DNA of 64,000 nt, from contig NC_063436.1 of the NCBI RefSeq assembly GCF_020379485.1, forward strand, positions 26,658,423-26,722,422. The letters run 5' to 3'. Within the stretch, counting starts at the first letter, position 1, and each line of letters opens with the position of its first letter. The translations under genes and the position numbers were made by a program. Below the pieces are notes generated by a model. That model searched no databases, was not told where the DNA came from, and was given only the letters and a program-made list of their open reading frames with translations. Shown piece by piece: positions 34,865 to 47,748 of the stretch. Source of the DNA: Brassica napus (Eukaryota; Streptophyta; Magnoliopsida; Brassicales; Brassicaceae).

Positions 34865-35172
34865 TTTTGATAAATCTTTCGTTGATGAGTAAGTGAGTCT
34901 TGTTAGGCGATACGGGATCCAAGGGTCCTTGGAGTCTTTATATAATAAGCAAGCATTTAAGTCGTATAGTGTTGCTCACTGCTTCAATTTTTGTTTTATA
35001 ATAATAAGTTTGGAAGTAAAGACTTCGGCGATAATGTGATATTTTAAAATAAAGCTTTACAAAAATATATATATTATCGTCTTAAATTTTTTTTCGACTC
35101 GAACATTATTTATTTTATTGAGAGAATTTAATTTTACAACACTTGAAAATACAACGATGGTTTAATAGAGAC
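34865..35172. other. GA20ox upstream region
   Basis: About 300 bp of probable promoter/leader. AT-rich; TATATAATAAG near 34938-34948 (minus-strand reading) could hold a TATA box. It is then interrupted by the hAT-like element. Confidence 0.45.
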
Positions 35173-35180
35173 TCCATAAC

Positions 35181-38100
35181 TAAGGCTGTTTAATATGGTA
35201 AAACCGAACCGTGCCGAACCGAATCGAAATAAACAATATGATTTGGTTTTGGTATATACCATATAAACCGAATGAATATAATTTTATAAAAACCGTAGGA
35301 TTTGGATATGGTTTGGTATATAACCGATTAAACCGAATAAACCGAACAAAACCAATTAAAAGTAGAAACATCTAAATATGTATCTATTTTATAACAATAC
35401 ATGAAAATATATTTGTTACATAAGTTAAATTTGTGTTAATAACTATTACCATAATTTTATAGTAATAAAAACCTTAATTTGTAAAACATTTGACCAGAAG
35501 AAGTGTATACACCAGAAGTGTTTACTTTGTTCCAAAAGGAATACACAGTCATCGGTGATTATGTTGCAAAAAAGACCAGTAAGTCTGAGATGGTGTATGA
35601 ATACAATGTATCTTATCGTGGTGCTGCACGAGAGCATTTGGTTAAGTATGATGCTGCAAACCAAACAGTACATTGTAGTTGTATGAAGTTTTCATTTGTT
35701 GGGATCTTATGTCGTCATGCATTGAAAGTGTTGGACAAAAAGAATGTTAGAAGAATTCCACCTACTTACATTCTGAATCGATGGAGCAAAGAGGCAAAAG
35801 CACGGACCCTATCTCATTACCATTCAGAGATACCCAATGAAGCAGTGAAGCAATCAATTGGAAAGCGATATAGTCATATTTGTCGTACTTTCCGTGAGAT
35901 TGCATCTGTTGCCGCTGAACATATAGAACTGACATTGTGTGCTGATGAAGATGCGGTTGAGTTGCTTAAAAAACTGGAGGAAAAGAAAAAAGAACTTGTG
36001 AGAGCTAATAAATGGATCCTCCATAGTTCAGAGGATAAACTTGTGGAAGAAGAAGAAGAAGGAGATGAGGACATTCCGAATGTACGTGGAATAAAAAGAA
36101 AAAATCCATGTGGGCGACCGAAGAACCAAAAAGTCGGATCCCATGGTCGGTTTAAAGGTGTTCTTGAAAAGAAAAATTGTGGTACATCAAAATCATCAAG
36201 TAAGGCTAGAGCAAAGAAAAAGTTATCATTTCAGGTATTGATATATATTATTCGTTTTTGGTCTATGTCAATTTGACATCGAAATGTGACTAATCATTAT
36301 ATGTATAATAAATTTATAAATGCTCCAGGAATCAACTTGTACTCTTGATACCCAGCCATCTTTTGCTACCACCGGTCCTTTTTTACATAATGAGTCATTT
36401 TTCTCTCAAGTATCCCAGGTAAAAATTTTATTATGTAAAATATTTATAATTTAGTTATATGTTAATATTTTAAAATTTGATAAATCATTTAGGAACCAAT
36501 TCTCACTCCTAGTATCCAATTATCTGTTGCTGCCACAAATTCGACATTACATAGCGGGTCATTTTTCTCGCAATTACTCGAGGTAGATATTTTATTTTAT
36601 CTGTTATTAATAATTACTTTTATATGTCATTTAGAAAAACAAATTTTGTTTTATTTTGTAGGACTTTGACAAAAGTTATGGCGATGGTTCATCGAAGGAT
36701 ATCGACAAGAATTATGGTGATGGTTCATCGAAGGACATCGACAAGAATTGTAGCGATGACTCATAGAGTTGCCTGTTTTTTATTGATTTTTTTTTTTGTA
36801 TTTTCGCATATGGTGTTTTGGACAAAACCATGTTTAGAGTATTTCTACTTTTCTTTTTTTTAATGAAGATTGTTTACCCCAATGATCGATGCAACATATT
36901 TTTAGTCTTCAGTTTATGGCAAACCGTTTGTTTAGACCTTGAGATGAAGAAACATGACAGTCTAAACTGAATCCTGAGTCTGAGATGGAGAACAGTGAGC
37001 CACTTGCACTCACATTTTTTGTTCCAGATTTATGATCAATCACTACGGAGCAGCATTAAGACATAAGGTATAAACCATGGTGGCAATGAACTCTAGAGTT
37101 TTTTGGAAGCCAGCAAACGAGAAGTCAAGACCTGAAAGAATAATGAATATAATGCAAATATAAGAGGTTTACACACAGACATGGAGGCATACTGCTTGTT
37201 GAGACACCAAGCTCCCTGGAAGATCTCGTAACTTCTTTTGGAACACTGTTAGCAGATTAGATACAGACAAATAAGTTCTCAAGGGCAAGAATCTAGTTTA
37301 GCAGTTGCAAGTATTTAAACTGTTAAGCCTTATTTTTGTTAGACAGCATAGTTTTACCTCCACTTCTTGATTTCGTGAGGCACAACAGAAGGAAGATAAA
37401 CTTGATCCAAGACGTATATCTCTGCCAAACGTATATTTCTGCCTCCTCTTGTGGCTCTTCCTCACTGCCAAACTCAGACGGTCACCAACGTAGCAGTGTA
37501 CTCATCTTCTCCCGAGGAAGAGGATTGTCTTGTGGCTGTCAAGTTTTTTGTTTTTGTTGGATGGTCCAAGGTGAATTAGAAAGCAAAGAATTTGAGACTT
37601 GAAAGTATTTCTTTTATGTACCGATGAAGAAGAAGGCGGATTGATTCCGACGGCGTTATTAACTTTAACGTTTATCTTTTTCCTTTTTTTTTTCTGTAAA
37701 TAAATATATTTCTAATTTTTTAACTTTTTGTTTTCTAAAAACTGAATATGAGTTGGCAAGATATTATTGGGTAGGTGAACCTATAAGTTCACTAAGGGGG
37801 TGAACCTAAGAATTTCTCATAATTAAATAACAATACATCACAATTCAGACATCTTATTTTCTAAGTCTTATTTTGGTCTTTTTGCTTTATTTTAGTCTTC
37901 ACTAAATTAATATGAAAATTATAAATTTGATGGACAATAATTAATGGAAAATTTTAATAACTTTTTTCTTATCTGTAAACAAACAGAGTTTCGTGTTCAA
38001 TTGAAAAAACATGACTTTAATGAACACTAATATGGAAAAGTAGAAAAACTTTTCTTTCATGTTTCCGTTTTGTTTCATATTTTCAAAATTTCAAGCTTTG

Positions 38101-38420
38101 ATTTTAGTTATAGATTTGATTATTTTATTTGATGGTAGAAGCATTTTTACTTTTTTGTTTATTTATTTGAACATGTAATATATTTTTAATAAATGATTGT
38201 GTTGACAATATGATTCTAAAATTCATATAATATGATCTCAAACTAAATAATTATGTTTTTTGGTATAAAACCAAATAAACCGAAAACTGACGGTATATAA
38301 ACCGAACTGAACCGAAGTAAATATGGATTCAGAGTGGTAGTTATATTTTACTAACTGAAATACCAAAAACCGGAAAAAACCGAATCTAAACCGAACCGAT
38401 ATCCGGATTGAACACCCCTA
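35181..38420. mobile_element. hAT-like element carrying FAR1/FRS gene portion, ~3.2 kb
   Basis: The left end TAAGGCTGTTTAATATGG and inverted right end TAGGGGTGTTCAATCCGG match at 13 of 18 positions. Both ends continue into AAACCGAAC-rich sequence. CCATAAC flanks both sides (35174-35180, 38421-38427); an 8-bp reading is TCCATAAC/ACCATAAC. Size of duplication and TIR style suggest hAT. No hAT transposase is visible. The cargo is the 3' part of a FAR1-related gene on the plus strand. Sequence from 36900 to 37620 is less AT-rich, with no recognised product. Confidence 0.65.
35494..36766 (+). pseudogene. FAR1-related sequence (FRS) protein, C-terminal part
   Basis: Four exons join in frame: 35494-36234, 36329-36418, 36493-36582 and 36662-36766. 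The first has no start codon of its own and opens after a TGA, probably as a splice-acceptor exon (EEVYTPEVFTLFQKEY). It contains a SWIM zinc finger (HCSCMKFSFVGILCRHALKV), then an acidic and a basic segment. FRS proteins are MULE-derived transcription factors of phytochrome signalling; their N-terminal DNA-binding and transposase-like core are missing here. Exons 2 and 3 are both exactly 30 codons and related (LHNESFFSQ, LHSGSFFSQ), an exon duplication. The last exon has tandem YGDGSSKDIDKN repeats. All frames remain open, odd for a dead fragment. Confidence 0.75.
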
Positions 38421-40410
38421 CCATAACATATAGTGAAATAATCATCTACGTTGGTAAATTTCTCATTAATTATATTAATATTAATTTGTCATGTGGAAAT
38501 TTCTCAACTGAAAAATTCTGACATAATTCTCTTAACTTTTCTCAAAAAAAAAAATATATTAAATATTAATATAATTCACCAGTGAAGATATCCTAACTTT
38601 TTTAAACACAAACTTACCTCTTTATTCATACTTGTCTTCTTTAGTACAATACAATACAATCCTAACTACACCATAAATATTCATAAACGGCTAGTCAAAA
38701 AAAGAAAAACGTCTCAATCTTAAATCTCTTGATATAAAACTATTGGAGTAATAAGATGAAAATTTTTCTAGAACAACCATTTTTAGTTTATTTTGATTAA
38801 TAATATTTGTACGAAAAATAATACTCATATATCTTCAGTTTTTGTACATTCATTTGAAACGGCTTATAAAGCTAAACGGTTCTCTTGAATATAAGTATAA
38901 GTTGTATAACTCATGGTAGATGGGGAACTGGAGTGATGAATATACCTAAGATAATACTTACAAAACAAAACACTGTGGATCCTTTAGGTGGGGGTTTGTT
39001 TTTATAGTTGGCAGGACATAAGAGCTTTCCAAGGTTCTTTGGCTTTATATGAGAAGTGTTTGTTCCACATTGTTATTTTGTGTCTGCTTGGCTGTAGAAA
39101 TGTAGTGCAAAAGCTTATTCGCTACTATTAAATCAATTAATGTTTCTGTCTTTTGTGGTGGATTGGCCATGCATATTCTATAATTAGAACCCAACTTTCT
39201 TTTTTACAAGTCGTGACAACTTATATAAATAGGAAAAACAATGGGCAAAAGAAACGATGGGAAAGTAATAAAAAGGGGACTCAAAGATGAGAAAGTTTCA
39301 TAGAACCAGGAGGCCAACATTTACTTTACATTCCTTGCACGAACCAAACAAAAAAACTTCCATTTGAGTGTCTACTTTTAAAATTACTTACACCTGATGA
39401 CAAAAGTTGTATGTAAATTAATAACAACAGTGCAAAAAGAATAAGTGCTTTTTTTTTTTTGCTTTCCTGGATGAACGTAAAGAATTCTACATACTTAACT
39501 GTTATAAGCCATATGATTTTCAACTGCAATATATATATATATATATATATATAATTATTTTGCGAGAGTCTTATTTATTAAGTGAAGGTTAGAATTTGGT
39601 GTTTTATGTTTAAAGTTTTGTTTTGTTATGATGTCAGTTACTTAATTTGGTTTTGTATAATTGTCAAATTGACCCTACAGTTTAACGAGTCAAAGCTCTT
39701 CACTAAAGCGTGTCCTCTTTCTTAAGACACAACAATCTCTTTGTCATTTTCCCACAATATTTCTACTATTATCACACGAGACAAGTGAGTTAAAGTGACT
39801 TAATGAAAAAAAAAATGCGGATATAGGCATATAGCCAAAGAGAGACAAGCAAAAGTAGGTTAAGAGAAATAAGGACTCATTTCCTTTTTAGAGTAAATTC
39901 ATGCTTTGATTGCAAGGAATTCTAGTTTAATTATCTGAGTTTGGATCGTTATGGCTAAGTGAAGGAGCCCGCTCATGGGGTTTGCAAAAGAAGAAACTTA
40001 TAAATTAGAGAGGAGAGAAGAGCATGATCGGCTCAAGGTGCAAATGGTAGGGTCCATTTCCCATTTCCCATTTCCCTTTGATAAACTAGAGCGTTCTTTT
40101 ACTATATAGTAGTTTCTAATCATTTGAGCTAAACCGTGGGACAAAGAACTACTAACAACTAAGAAGGGCTGCTACAAAGGTGGGGACGACTAAATGTGTG
40201 TGTGTGTCTGTGTGTTTAATGTGCTAAGTATTTTCTCCTTAATTGCTACGGGAGATAGAGGGAGAGAAAGTGATGAGTAGGATACTGAAGGACCTAACAA
40301 TGCCTGAACTATAAAGGACACGATTAGACATGTGTTTTTGTCGCAAATAGTAGTTCCAATTAAAATCCTCTTATTGATCCACTAAAACATGTGCATCCTT
40401 TTTTTTTTTT
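38421..40410. other. AT-rich intergenic region
   Basis: No gene recognised. It holds an (AT)n tract at 39528-39552 and a GT-rich run near 40196-40216. A hint of plant promoter-like sequence (TATATAG near 40104) is not tied to any exon. Confidence 0.45.
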
Positions 40411-40652
40411 GTCTCTGGCATTATTATTATTTTTTTTTTGTAAAAAGCATTCTTAAATTAAAGCATAAGACCGAAAATGTTTTACAAGCTTTGCAGCTAT
40501 AGTTAAGAGTCCAGCCCAATTGAATCACATATTAGAACCCAATTAACAATATAGTATAAGCCCAAAAAGGAAGTTAGTTTGATCGGAAAAGTGTAAAAGA
40601 TCGAGTTAATACGGTGGTTGAGCGGTGAAGTTCCTTGAAACAATCACTCTTT

Positions 40653-43600
40653 TCACGCAAACCATTGTTGCATCATTTGCGACGATCGGACAGGATTGGA
40701 TTCTCTGAAGCTCTGGATCTTGTTTCTAACCTGCCTGTCAATCTGGGAGAAGATCGTGTCGATTGATCGGTAGTTGTTTGCATGAAGTCGGCTGTTCCTC
40801 TCATTCCAAATCCAGTACAGAGTTGATTGCCAAGCTAGGAGTGTGAGAAGACGTGAAGAGGCTGGTGGGGGAAGGGAAATCATCTGGTCTAAAGTTTGCA
40901 ACCAGGTAGTTAGAGGCGAAAGTGGTAGTCTGCTCGCCGTGAGCCGCCAAAGTTGATGTGAGTAGGAACAGGCTCCAAAGAGATGATCGCGGGTTTCAGG
41001 ATAGGAGTTACAGAGGAGGCACTGCTGATCAACTTGTAATCCCCATCTAGCCAGTCTATCACGAGTAGGGAGCCTATCTAGAACTATCAGCCACGTATGA
41101 AAGTTGTGCCGTGGAATCCCTCTAGAAGTCCAAACTGCTTTATGCCATTGGACATCCTGCCTTTCATCTGAAAGGTAAGTGTAAAGCTCTCCCGTTCTGA
41201 AGTTAGTTGAGATCCTGCCATTTATTTCCCACTCATAAGAATCTTCAATTTCCAGCATTTGAACAGTGGTTATGTAGCAGTGGAGCTGAAGATGGTGATC
41301 AGTTCTTGCTGGGGGTAGTCGCCAGACGCCACGACGGTGGAGAGAGAGGAGACAGTGGCATTCAGGGGGATTCCCATTCGAGAGCGAGAGGCATCCAAGT
41401 AGTCATATAGCTTCCCAAAGGGCGTCAAGTTGTCAAACCAAAATCTAGCGGAGTTGCCATTGCCAAGTCAGAGCTTTATCAATGGAAAAGCAGCGTCCTT
41501 GAGCTTCAGTAATTTGTTTGTGAACCAGGAATATGATTGCTTTGGAGTAGTGGTCCAGTAGTTGTGAATGGATCCTTTGAGGATGACTTCTTTGAACCAC
41601 ATTACCCAAACAGAGTCTTGACGAAAGAATAGCATCCAGACAAGCCGAAGGCAGCATGCTTTATTCCATGTTTTTAAGTCCTTTACTCCTAGGCTGCATT
41701 GCCTCTTGGTGAGCACCACTGTTTCCCAAGCAACCCTCGCATTATTATGTCCTTCAAGATTTCCTTTCCATAGGAAGATACTGCAGAGTGAGTTGATCTG
41801 AGCAACACAGGCCTTGGGCAAGATAAACGCAGAGCACCAAAAGTTTGTGATCCCAGCAATGACAATTTTGATGAGGAATCTTCCTGCGAAAGATAGCGAC
41901 TTTACAGACGAAGAGTTGAATTTTACTTTTACCTCCTGGATCAAGGGCTCGCAGTTGGCAAGAGTGATCTTCCTTGAATCAAGAGGAACACCCAAATATC
42001 TAAAAAGTAATTTCCCAAGGGCCATTCCCGTTGATGCTTGAACCGTTTGTACTTCCTCTGTTGTCAGACCTGATGCAAAGAAGCTAGTTTTCTGCATACT
42101 AACCGATAAGCCTGATCTCATTTCAAATTCTTTCAAAACTTGCAGGACCTGTTGCACCGATTCAATTGATCCATCAATGAAGATTAAGAGGTCATCCGCA
42201 AAGGAGAGATGGGTCAGTTTCATTTTGTCGCAATTGGAGTGAAACTTCAATCTGTTTTGCGATGCAGCTCTGTTCAGCATGTGTGAGAGGACATTCATAG
42301 CAATCACAAACAGGTAAGGTGATAGGGGGTCACCCTGTCTAACCCCCCGTTTTCCTTTAAAGAACCCGTTGACCGTTCCGTTATAGCCTAACATGAAGCT
42401 AGTAGTGCAGATACAGGCTCTGATCCTCGAGATGAACTGAGGGGGTAGGTGAAGACCATGGAGACATGAGAATAAGAATTCCCACGAGAGGGTATCAAAG
42501 GCTTTGGAAATATCCACCTTTATGGTAATTTTCTTCACCCCTTTGTTCTTGTGGTAACCATTTATCAGTTCTCCTGCTAGGACAGTGTTCTCTACCAACA
42601 GTCGATCTTTAATGAAAGCGGTTTGACTTTGATGCTCTTGGGAATTTAGGGACCAATGTAAGGATTGTTGCATTTGATGTTGCAGGCAGAAAGCATGAGG
42701 CAAAAAAGTTTTTAGTTGATGTGATCACTTCAGCACCAATGGTTTCCCAAGATGACTTGAAGAAAGCTGAGGTTAGTCCGTCTGGCCCTGGCGCCTTGTT
42801 GGGGTTTAATCTGAAAAACATTTTCGAGATTTCTTCATCTAAGAGGATCGATACCATACTTTGCGTCTGTTCTTCAGGGAAAGTGTAGCCTAAAATCTCG
42901 TGGAACAAGTCAGGATGAGAGAAGATTGGAGGGGGGTGGTAGTTTATCGGTCCAAGGACAGATTGAAAATGGTTGATCGCCAGTAAGCTCATTTCAAGAG
43001 GATCAGTTATCAGAGCACCAGTGAGTGTCATGAAGGCACGTATGCAGTTGTAGCTTGCACGAACCTGACAAATCCGATGAAAGTAAGTAGTGTTTAGGGG
43101 TCCTTCTCTTAGCCAATTTATCCTTGATTTTTGACGGAAGTACATCTCTTCAATCTGCCTCAAAAAAGTCCAGTTTTGTTGCAGGTCCTTCTCCGCTAGG
43201 AAAGTAGCAGTCGTCAGGTTCAACAGGGCCTCCACCTGCGCACATTGAAGCAAATTGTTAGCCTCACTAACTCTCTCTTGTATTTGGGAAAATTTTTCTC
43301 TGTTTAGTGCTCTCAGATCACTCTTTATGACTTTTAGTTTCCAACATAGCTGAGCAAGCATTTGACACATATTTCCGGCTTGAAACCAAGCATCTTGTAT
43401 TAGCTGATTGAATTTTGGGTGTCTGGTAAGATAGTTAGGGAACTTATAAGGTTGAGTACCGGCTTTAGGTAGGGAGAAAGCTAGGTCTAGGATGCATGGT
43501 GCATGGTCAGAGAAAAGCGGTGGAAGGAAGGAAGCTAAGGCGTTTGGGTAGGTGGCTAGGGTTGGAAGTTGACTAACAGCCTGTCTAATTTCTTTGAGAT

Positions 43601-44191
43601 GGAACTTTCTGGTTGACTGTTAGTCCAGGTGTGGTGGAGGCCAATATAGTGGAGATCAAATACTCCCAATTGGAGGTAAACGTCATGGAGTTGATACATC
43701 AGCGAATCAGGGGTGGTTACATGAGAGCCTGAACGGTCAGATAGGTGGAGGGTCTGGTTAAGGTCACCACCGATGATCCAGCAGGAGCTATCTAGATCAA
43801 GGTCTTGGTGTAAGGAGAGAAGTTCAGCCCATAGTGCATTTCGATCGGAGCTTTCATTAAAAGCGCAGATCGCAGAGTAGATAATGGGGGCTCGGTTTGG
43901 GAAGGTGATTCTACTTGTAATGCACTGACTGGATTGAGACAGAACTTAGACATTAAGGGAGTCACGCCTTATTAAAATAACCCTACCATCATGGTGAGAA
44001 ATATGGTTTGAGCTAAACTTCCAGTCGGGGCAAAGGCTAGAGAGTATAGGAATTAGATTGGGTTCTTTTATATGTGATTCAATAATAGTACCAAAAAGAG
44101 GCTGATGAGTATAAAGCCAAGAAATAAAGGGTATATGCTTATTCGGTTCGTTAAGTCCCCGAACATTCCAAAAAAAGAGTTTTACACTCAT
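40653..44191 (-). pseudogene. LINE ORF2: endonuclease, reverse transcriptase, zf-RVT
   Basis: In order: the endonuclease start MSVKLFFWNVRGLNEPNKH (44191 downward) broken after 43946; the reverse transcriptase in two overlapping frames (42609-43370 and 41468-42703) with NKAPGPDGL, KVDISKAFDTLSW, GVRQGDPLSPYLF and the catalytic FADD at 42191-42202; and the zf-RVT domain (40653-41258) with CLLCNSYPETRDHLFGAC. The LINE enzyme nicks the target and copies its own RNA there. At least three frame breaks make it non-functional. Its ATG overlaps the ORF1 stop by one base (TAATG). Confidence 0.88.
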
Positions 44192-46013
44192 TAAGAAAGG
44201 TTTGTTGGATCCCCCGATAGAGCGGAAAGATCCATAAGAGAAAAAGAGTTTGTGGAGAGAATTGAGATCTTTTTAGGATGGTCGTTTAAGGACGGCACAT
44301 GGGAGAGGGAGTTAAAAGGGGTTAGTGTTTTTAAAGGGGTTTTTAAGAGGATGAAAGGATTGGGGTTTGTTGTTTGAGGAGGAGATAGGGTGGGAGAGGA
44401 CCGGGATCTTTTGAGTGAGGGTCTAGGATGAGGGTCAGGGGTGGAGAAAGGACAAAAAGGCTTGGGGTTTGAGGTTAATATGATGGCCGATGAGGTCTCC
44501 ATAGGAATTGGATCAGTATTTGTACCAGAGAGGGGAACGACAGGGCGGAGAGGTGATTTTTGGCCATCCACTAGCGAGATGGGCACTGCCTTTGAGGGAG
44601 TGGACTGGGGCAAAGAGGCAACTTTAGAATTACTTGCCTCATGATCCATAGGCTGACTTGAGCTTGCAACTGGCTGGTACTTTTTGGTGATTTTTTCAGA
44701 ATTTTTGTTGCCCTTTTTTGCAGTAGCAGGCGGTTCAGCCCTTGAGGGAGAGTAATGAAAACAGTTTCGAACTATATGCCCCAACTCATGGCAGTGAGAG
44801 CACGTCGGGGGGACCCAAGGGTAATGGACAGATAATTCAACGACTTCACCGCTCTCCCGTTCAAATTCAACAATGGAGGGCAAGGGCTTTGTTAAATCAA
44901 CCTCCACTTTCACATGAGACAACGTGAGGCTAACCAAATTCCTTGTAAACTCGTCTGTCTCCTTCGGTTCACCTACTAGACCCGCTACTAAGCTCAAACC
45001 TTTTGTATGACGCAGGTCTAAAGGGACTCATGTGAGGTGGGCCCAAATCTGGATCGCTTTCAGCGGTGGAGTGCTCGGAGGACCACTGAGCCGTGTGAAA
45101 CATGGAGTCACCCACATGCCAAATGTTCTTCTCCAAGATCTTTTGCTTCAGGTAATCACTTTGGATCCGCACCAGAACAGTTCTGTTTAACGGGTTGTTA
45201 TGGATCTCCAGCCTCTTACCCTTTCCCCATAGATGATTGAAGACACTTTGTATCTGGCTAAATGGGGGGGGGGGGGGGCTTGGCCATTAAAGTAACATTT
45301 AATAAACTCTTTATGTAACTCTGCTCCTTGTTAGAATACATAATCAGGAATAAGCACACGGAATCTTCCTGAAGGAGATATAGAGACAAGAGCAAGTCCT
45401 TTGAGGGTCTTATCTTCAGAGCGACGAATCCGCTCAACAAGTGAAGGTGGGAGAGGAATAGTGGGAAGCCGAGCTGCAGTGGAGGGGGAGAATATAGGTT
45501 TGGTTATTAGGGGGTAGATGGGGAGAAGAGGGTTCTTCACCTACTGGCAAGATTGATGGAGGTTGGGTGTGGAGAGGGTGAGCAGAGGTTTTGTTAGTCA
45601 AGAATGGTGAGTTTTTGGGAGGAATGGTTGTGTAATTTTCTTTAGAGTTTTGAAAGGTTCCAAAAGCATGAACAGTACCTTTTTCAGATCCAGTGTGAGA
45701 GTCTCTTGAGACATCACAAATTGGTACTTCAGGGGCTGAGATAGTGGTAGGAAACAAGGTTTCAGCTGAGACCAAAGGGCCATCAGCAGTTTGGGGTTGA
45801 TTTTTTGACCCTTTACGAAAAGTAAGAGGGACAGTTGGGCGAGAGGAGTTGGCTGGGGGGGGAAGCTAGGGGAGGAAAGTTTTGGGGTGAGAAAGGTGAA
45901 GTACTGTCAGGAGGGTCAGGAGGAGCCGGGGGAAGGAGGGAAGGGTCATCAGCATCAACATACGGTGGTTTCAGACCGGAAAGACGGCCAGGGACGAGCC
46001 ATTGATTTTGCAT
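44191..46013 (-). pseudogene. LINE ORF1: DUF4283 and CCHC zinc knuckle
   Basis: Pieces run from MQNQWLVPGRLSGLKPPYVD (46013) through a Pro-rich stretch, a DUF4283-like RNA-binding region (around 44970-45240, KILEKNIWHVGDSMFH), to the zinc knuckle CSHCHELGHIVRNC and a Ser/Pro-rich tail. Frameshifts separate the pieces; one is at the G15 homopolymer. ORF1 proteins coat LINE RNA. Confidence 0.8.
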
Positions 46014-46132
46014 TGAAAAACGTGTCAGAGAGGTTTTGACTTTTTTATAACGACCAGGGTCTCTGGCAATTATTAGGTGGAGAAAAGAGAGATTGGTCTC
46101 TTACCTAAGCACACTAGAAATAGTTATTCTTG

Positions 46133-46479
46133 GGTTCACCGAGGTTAGGTGAATTTCGTTATTTCATATTCGATATCTTATAGAAAAAGATACAAAATAT
46201 TGTCAAATTATATTATGTTTTTTAAATAAAAAAATAAATATAAAAAATAATAGTAATTACAATAAAAAATAATAGTAATTACCTAAACTCTTGGGTAATA
46301 CCTAAACCCTTGGTTAAACTCTAAACTCTTGGATAAATCAAAAACACTAAACACTAAACCTTAAATCTTAAACCCTTGAGTGTTTTAGTGTTTAGTGTTT
46401 TTAATTTAGAGTTTAGGATTTATCCAAAGGTTTAGGTTTTATCCAAAGGTTTAGGATTTAGTTTTTTTGCTGACGACGT

Positions 46480-46520
<41 letters not shown>

Positions 46521-46611
46521 TTTTTGTAACTACTACTATTTTTATTAAAAAAAATTATCTTTTTATTTGAAAAACATAATATAATTTGACAATCTTATTG
46601 ATTGGTGAACC
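46133..46611. mobile_element. Foldback MITE with GGTTCACC ends
   Basis: GGTTCACC (46133-46140) and its inverse (46604-46611) bound long inverted arms sharing GTCAAATTATATTATGTTTT. The centre is made of CTAAACCCTTGG / CACTAAACACTAAAC phrases. An (AT)n run lies in the right arm (about 46481-46510). No target duplication could be fixed, so the superfamily (perhaps Mutator) is uncertain. Confidence 0.6.
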
Positions 46612-47500
46612 TAGATCTGTTTTTTTCTTAGAAAATGATATTACTCCATCCTCAATTAATGAGGCTGAAAGGAGGTCCTCTCTGCTTAAGTATGGGGTTT
46701 ATGTCATAAAAATATTATTTGATAAAAAGGACAAACGAGAGCATGAGAAAAATCTTTTTGTCACCAATAATCATGTAATATATGCCACAAAAAACTAAGG
46801 CAGACTCATTTATAGCAACCAATCTCATTAATTAATCTATCTATATTAGCGTCTCATTATGGTAATATTTTAATATGAAGTGTGTGCACAGATTTTTTCA
46901 AATTATAATGTAACTAAGTGATGTTAACCTATATGGCTATATTGATATCGAGTTAATGTATGAGTCTGTAGATCATTGTTCCATACGTCGTCATTAGATT
47001 ACGGGGATTAGTATGAGATTTAGCATGAGATTCTTTGATTATTAAGAAAAAGTATGTATAAAGTATAAATAAAATAGCAAAATGAAATAGTTAAGAGCAA
47101 AGTTGAGCCGATGAAAAAGAAAAGAGAAGTTGAGACTGGAGTCTTGAGCAAAGAATAGTAAACATTGACAAGTCCTAGTAAATTCAAAGATACTGAAGCT
47201 CTGCGGTTCTTTTACGCATACAAAAACGTTTGGACATGTGGCCATGTTTGTAACCTATCAGTGCTATCACTGTTCCCATCAAACAAAGGTTACTACTTTA
47301 ACTTCTTTGAATTTGTAAAGTTCAAAACTTGAAAAATCCAAAAAGAAAGTGCAGGACTTCAGCACAAAAGCATTGTTATTTGTCTTTCTACACCTATTGA
47401 TATTATGTAGTATTAAAAATCAACGCAAATAATATATATACTATAACACTATTATATAACAAAAGATTCGAATTTTCCGCCAAGTAAGAAAAACAAAGGA
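46612..47500. other. Intergenic region
   Basis: AT-rich DNA with short open frames (for example 46586-46798) of no recognised family. Confidence 0.4.
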
Positions 47501-47748
47501 AGATCGCCCCTAGCATCAAAGGGGATTATCGACATCCTTTTCCTATCTGACTGCTCAATGCTCATCCGAGCAATTACCAATAAAGGACAAATCAAAGAGA
47601 TTTATGGTATCCTTAGGGACATCGATCACGTCTCTTCTGCCTTTATCTCATATCTCGTTCTCAAAACAGAGACGCTGACTTTTTAGCTACACAAGCTTTT
47701 ATGGCTTTTTCAATTTCTGCATCTGTATCTCATCCCTTTATGGGTTAG
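47501..47748 (+). pseudogene. RNase H-like (RVT_3) retrotransposon fragment
   Basis: The frame reads LFLSDCSMLIRAITNKGQ, then EIYGILRDIDHVSSAF, to a stop near 47680; a shifted frame continues NRDADFLATQAF to 47748. This is the D-S/C-x-x-L-I-R-A-I and N-R-x-A-D-x-L-A pattern of the plant RNase H-like domain found in LINE-related sequences. It lies convergent to, and about 220 bp beyond, the MADS gene stop codon. Confidence 0.6.

Larger units (their letters stand above)
40411..46074 (-). mobile_element. L1-type LINE, near full length, with target duplication
   Basis: Read on the minus strand the element runs from about 46058 to a poly(A) tail at about 40431-40439. GTCTCTGGCA followed by TTATTA flanks it (40411-40426 and 46059-46074, one base different), an L1-type target duplication. 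ORF1 (about 44191-46013) and ORF2 (40653-44191) are in the right order but broken by frameshifts, including a run of 15 G at 45264-45278. Nearly complete length with a decayed coding region marks it as an older full-length copy. Confidence 0.9.

Noticed and set aside
45264..45278. Run of 15 G, possible G-quadruplex or assembly artefact
   Set aside because: It lies in the decayed LINE ORF1 and is explained by homopolymer growth; no other G-tracts nearby.
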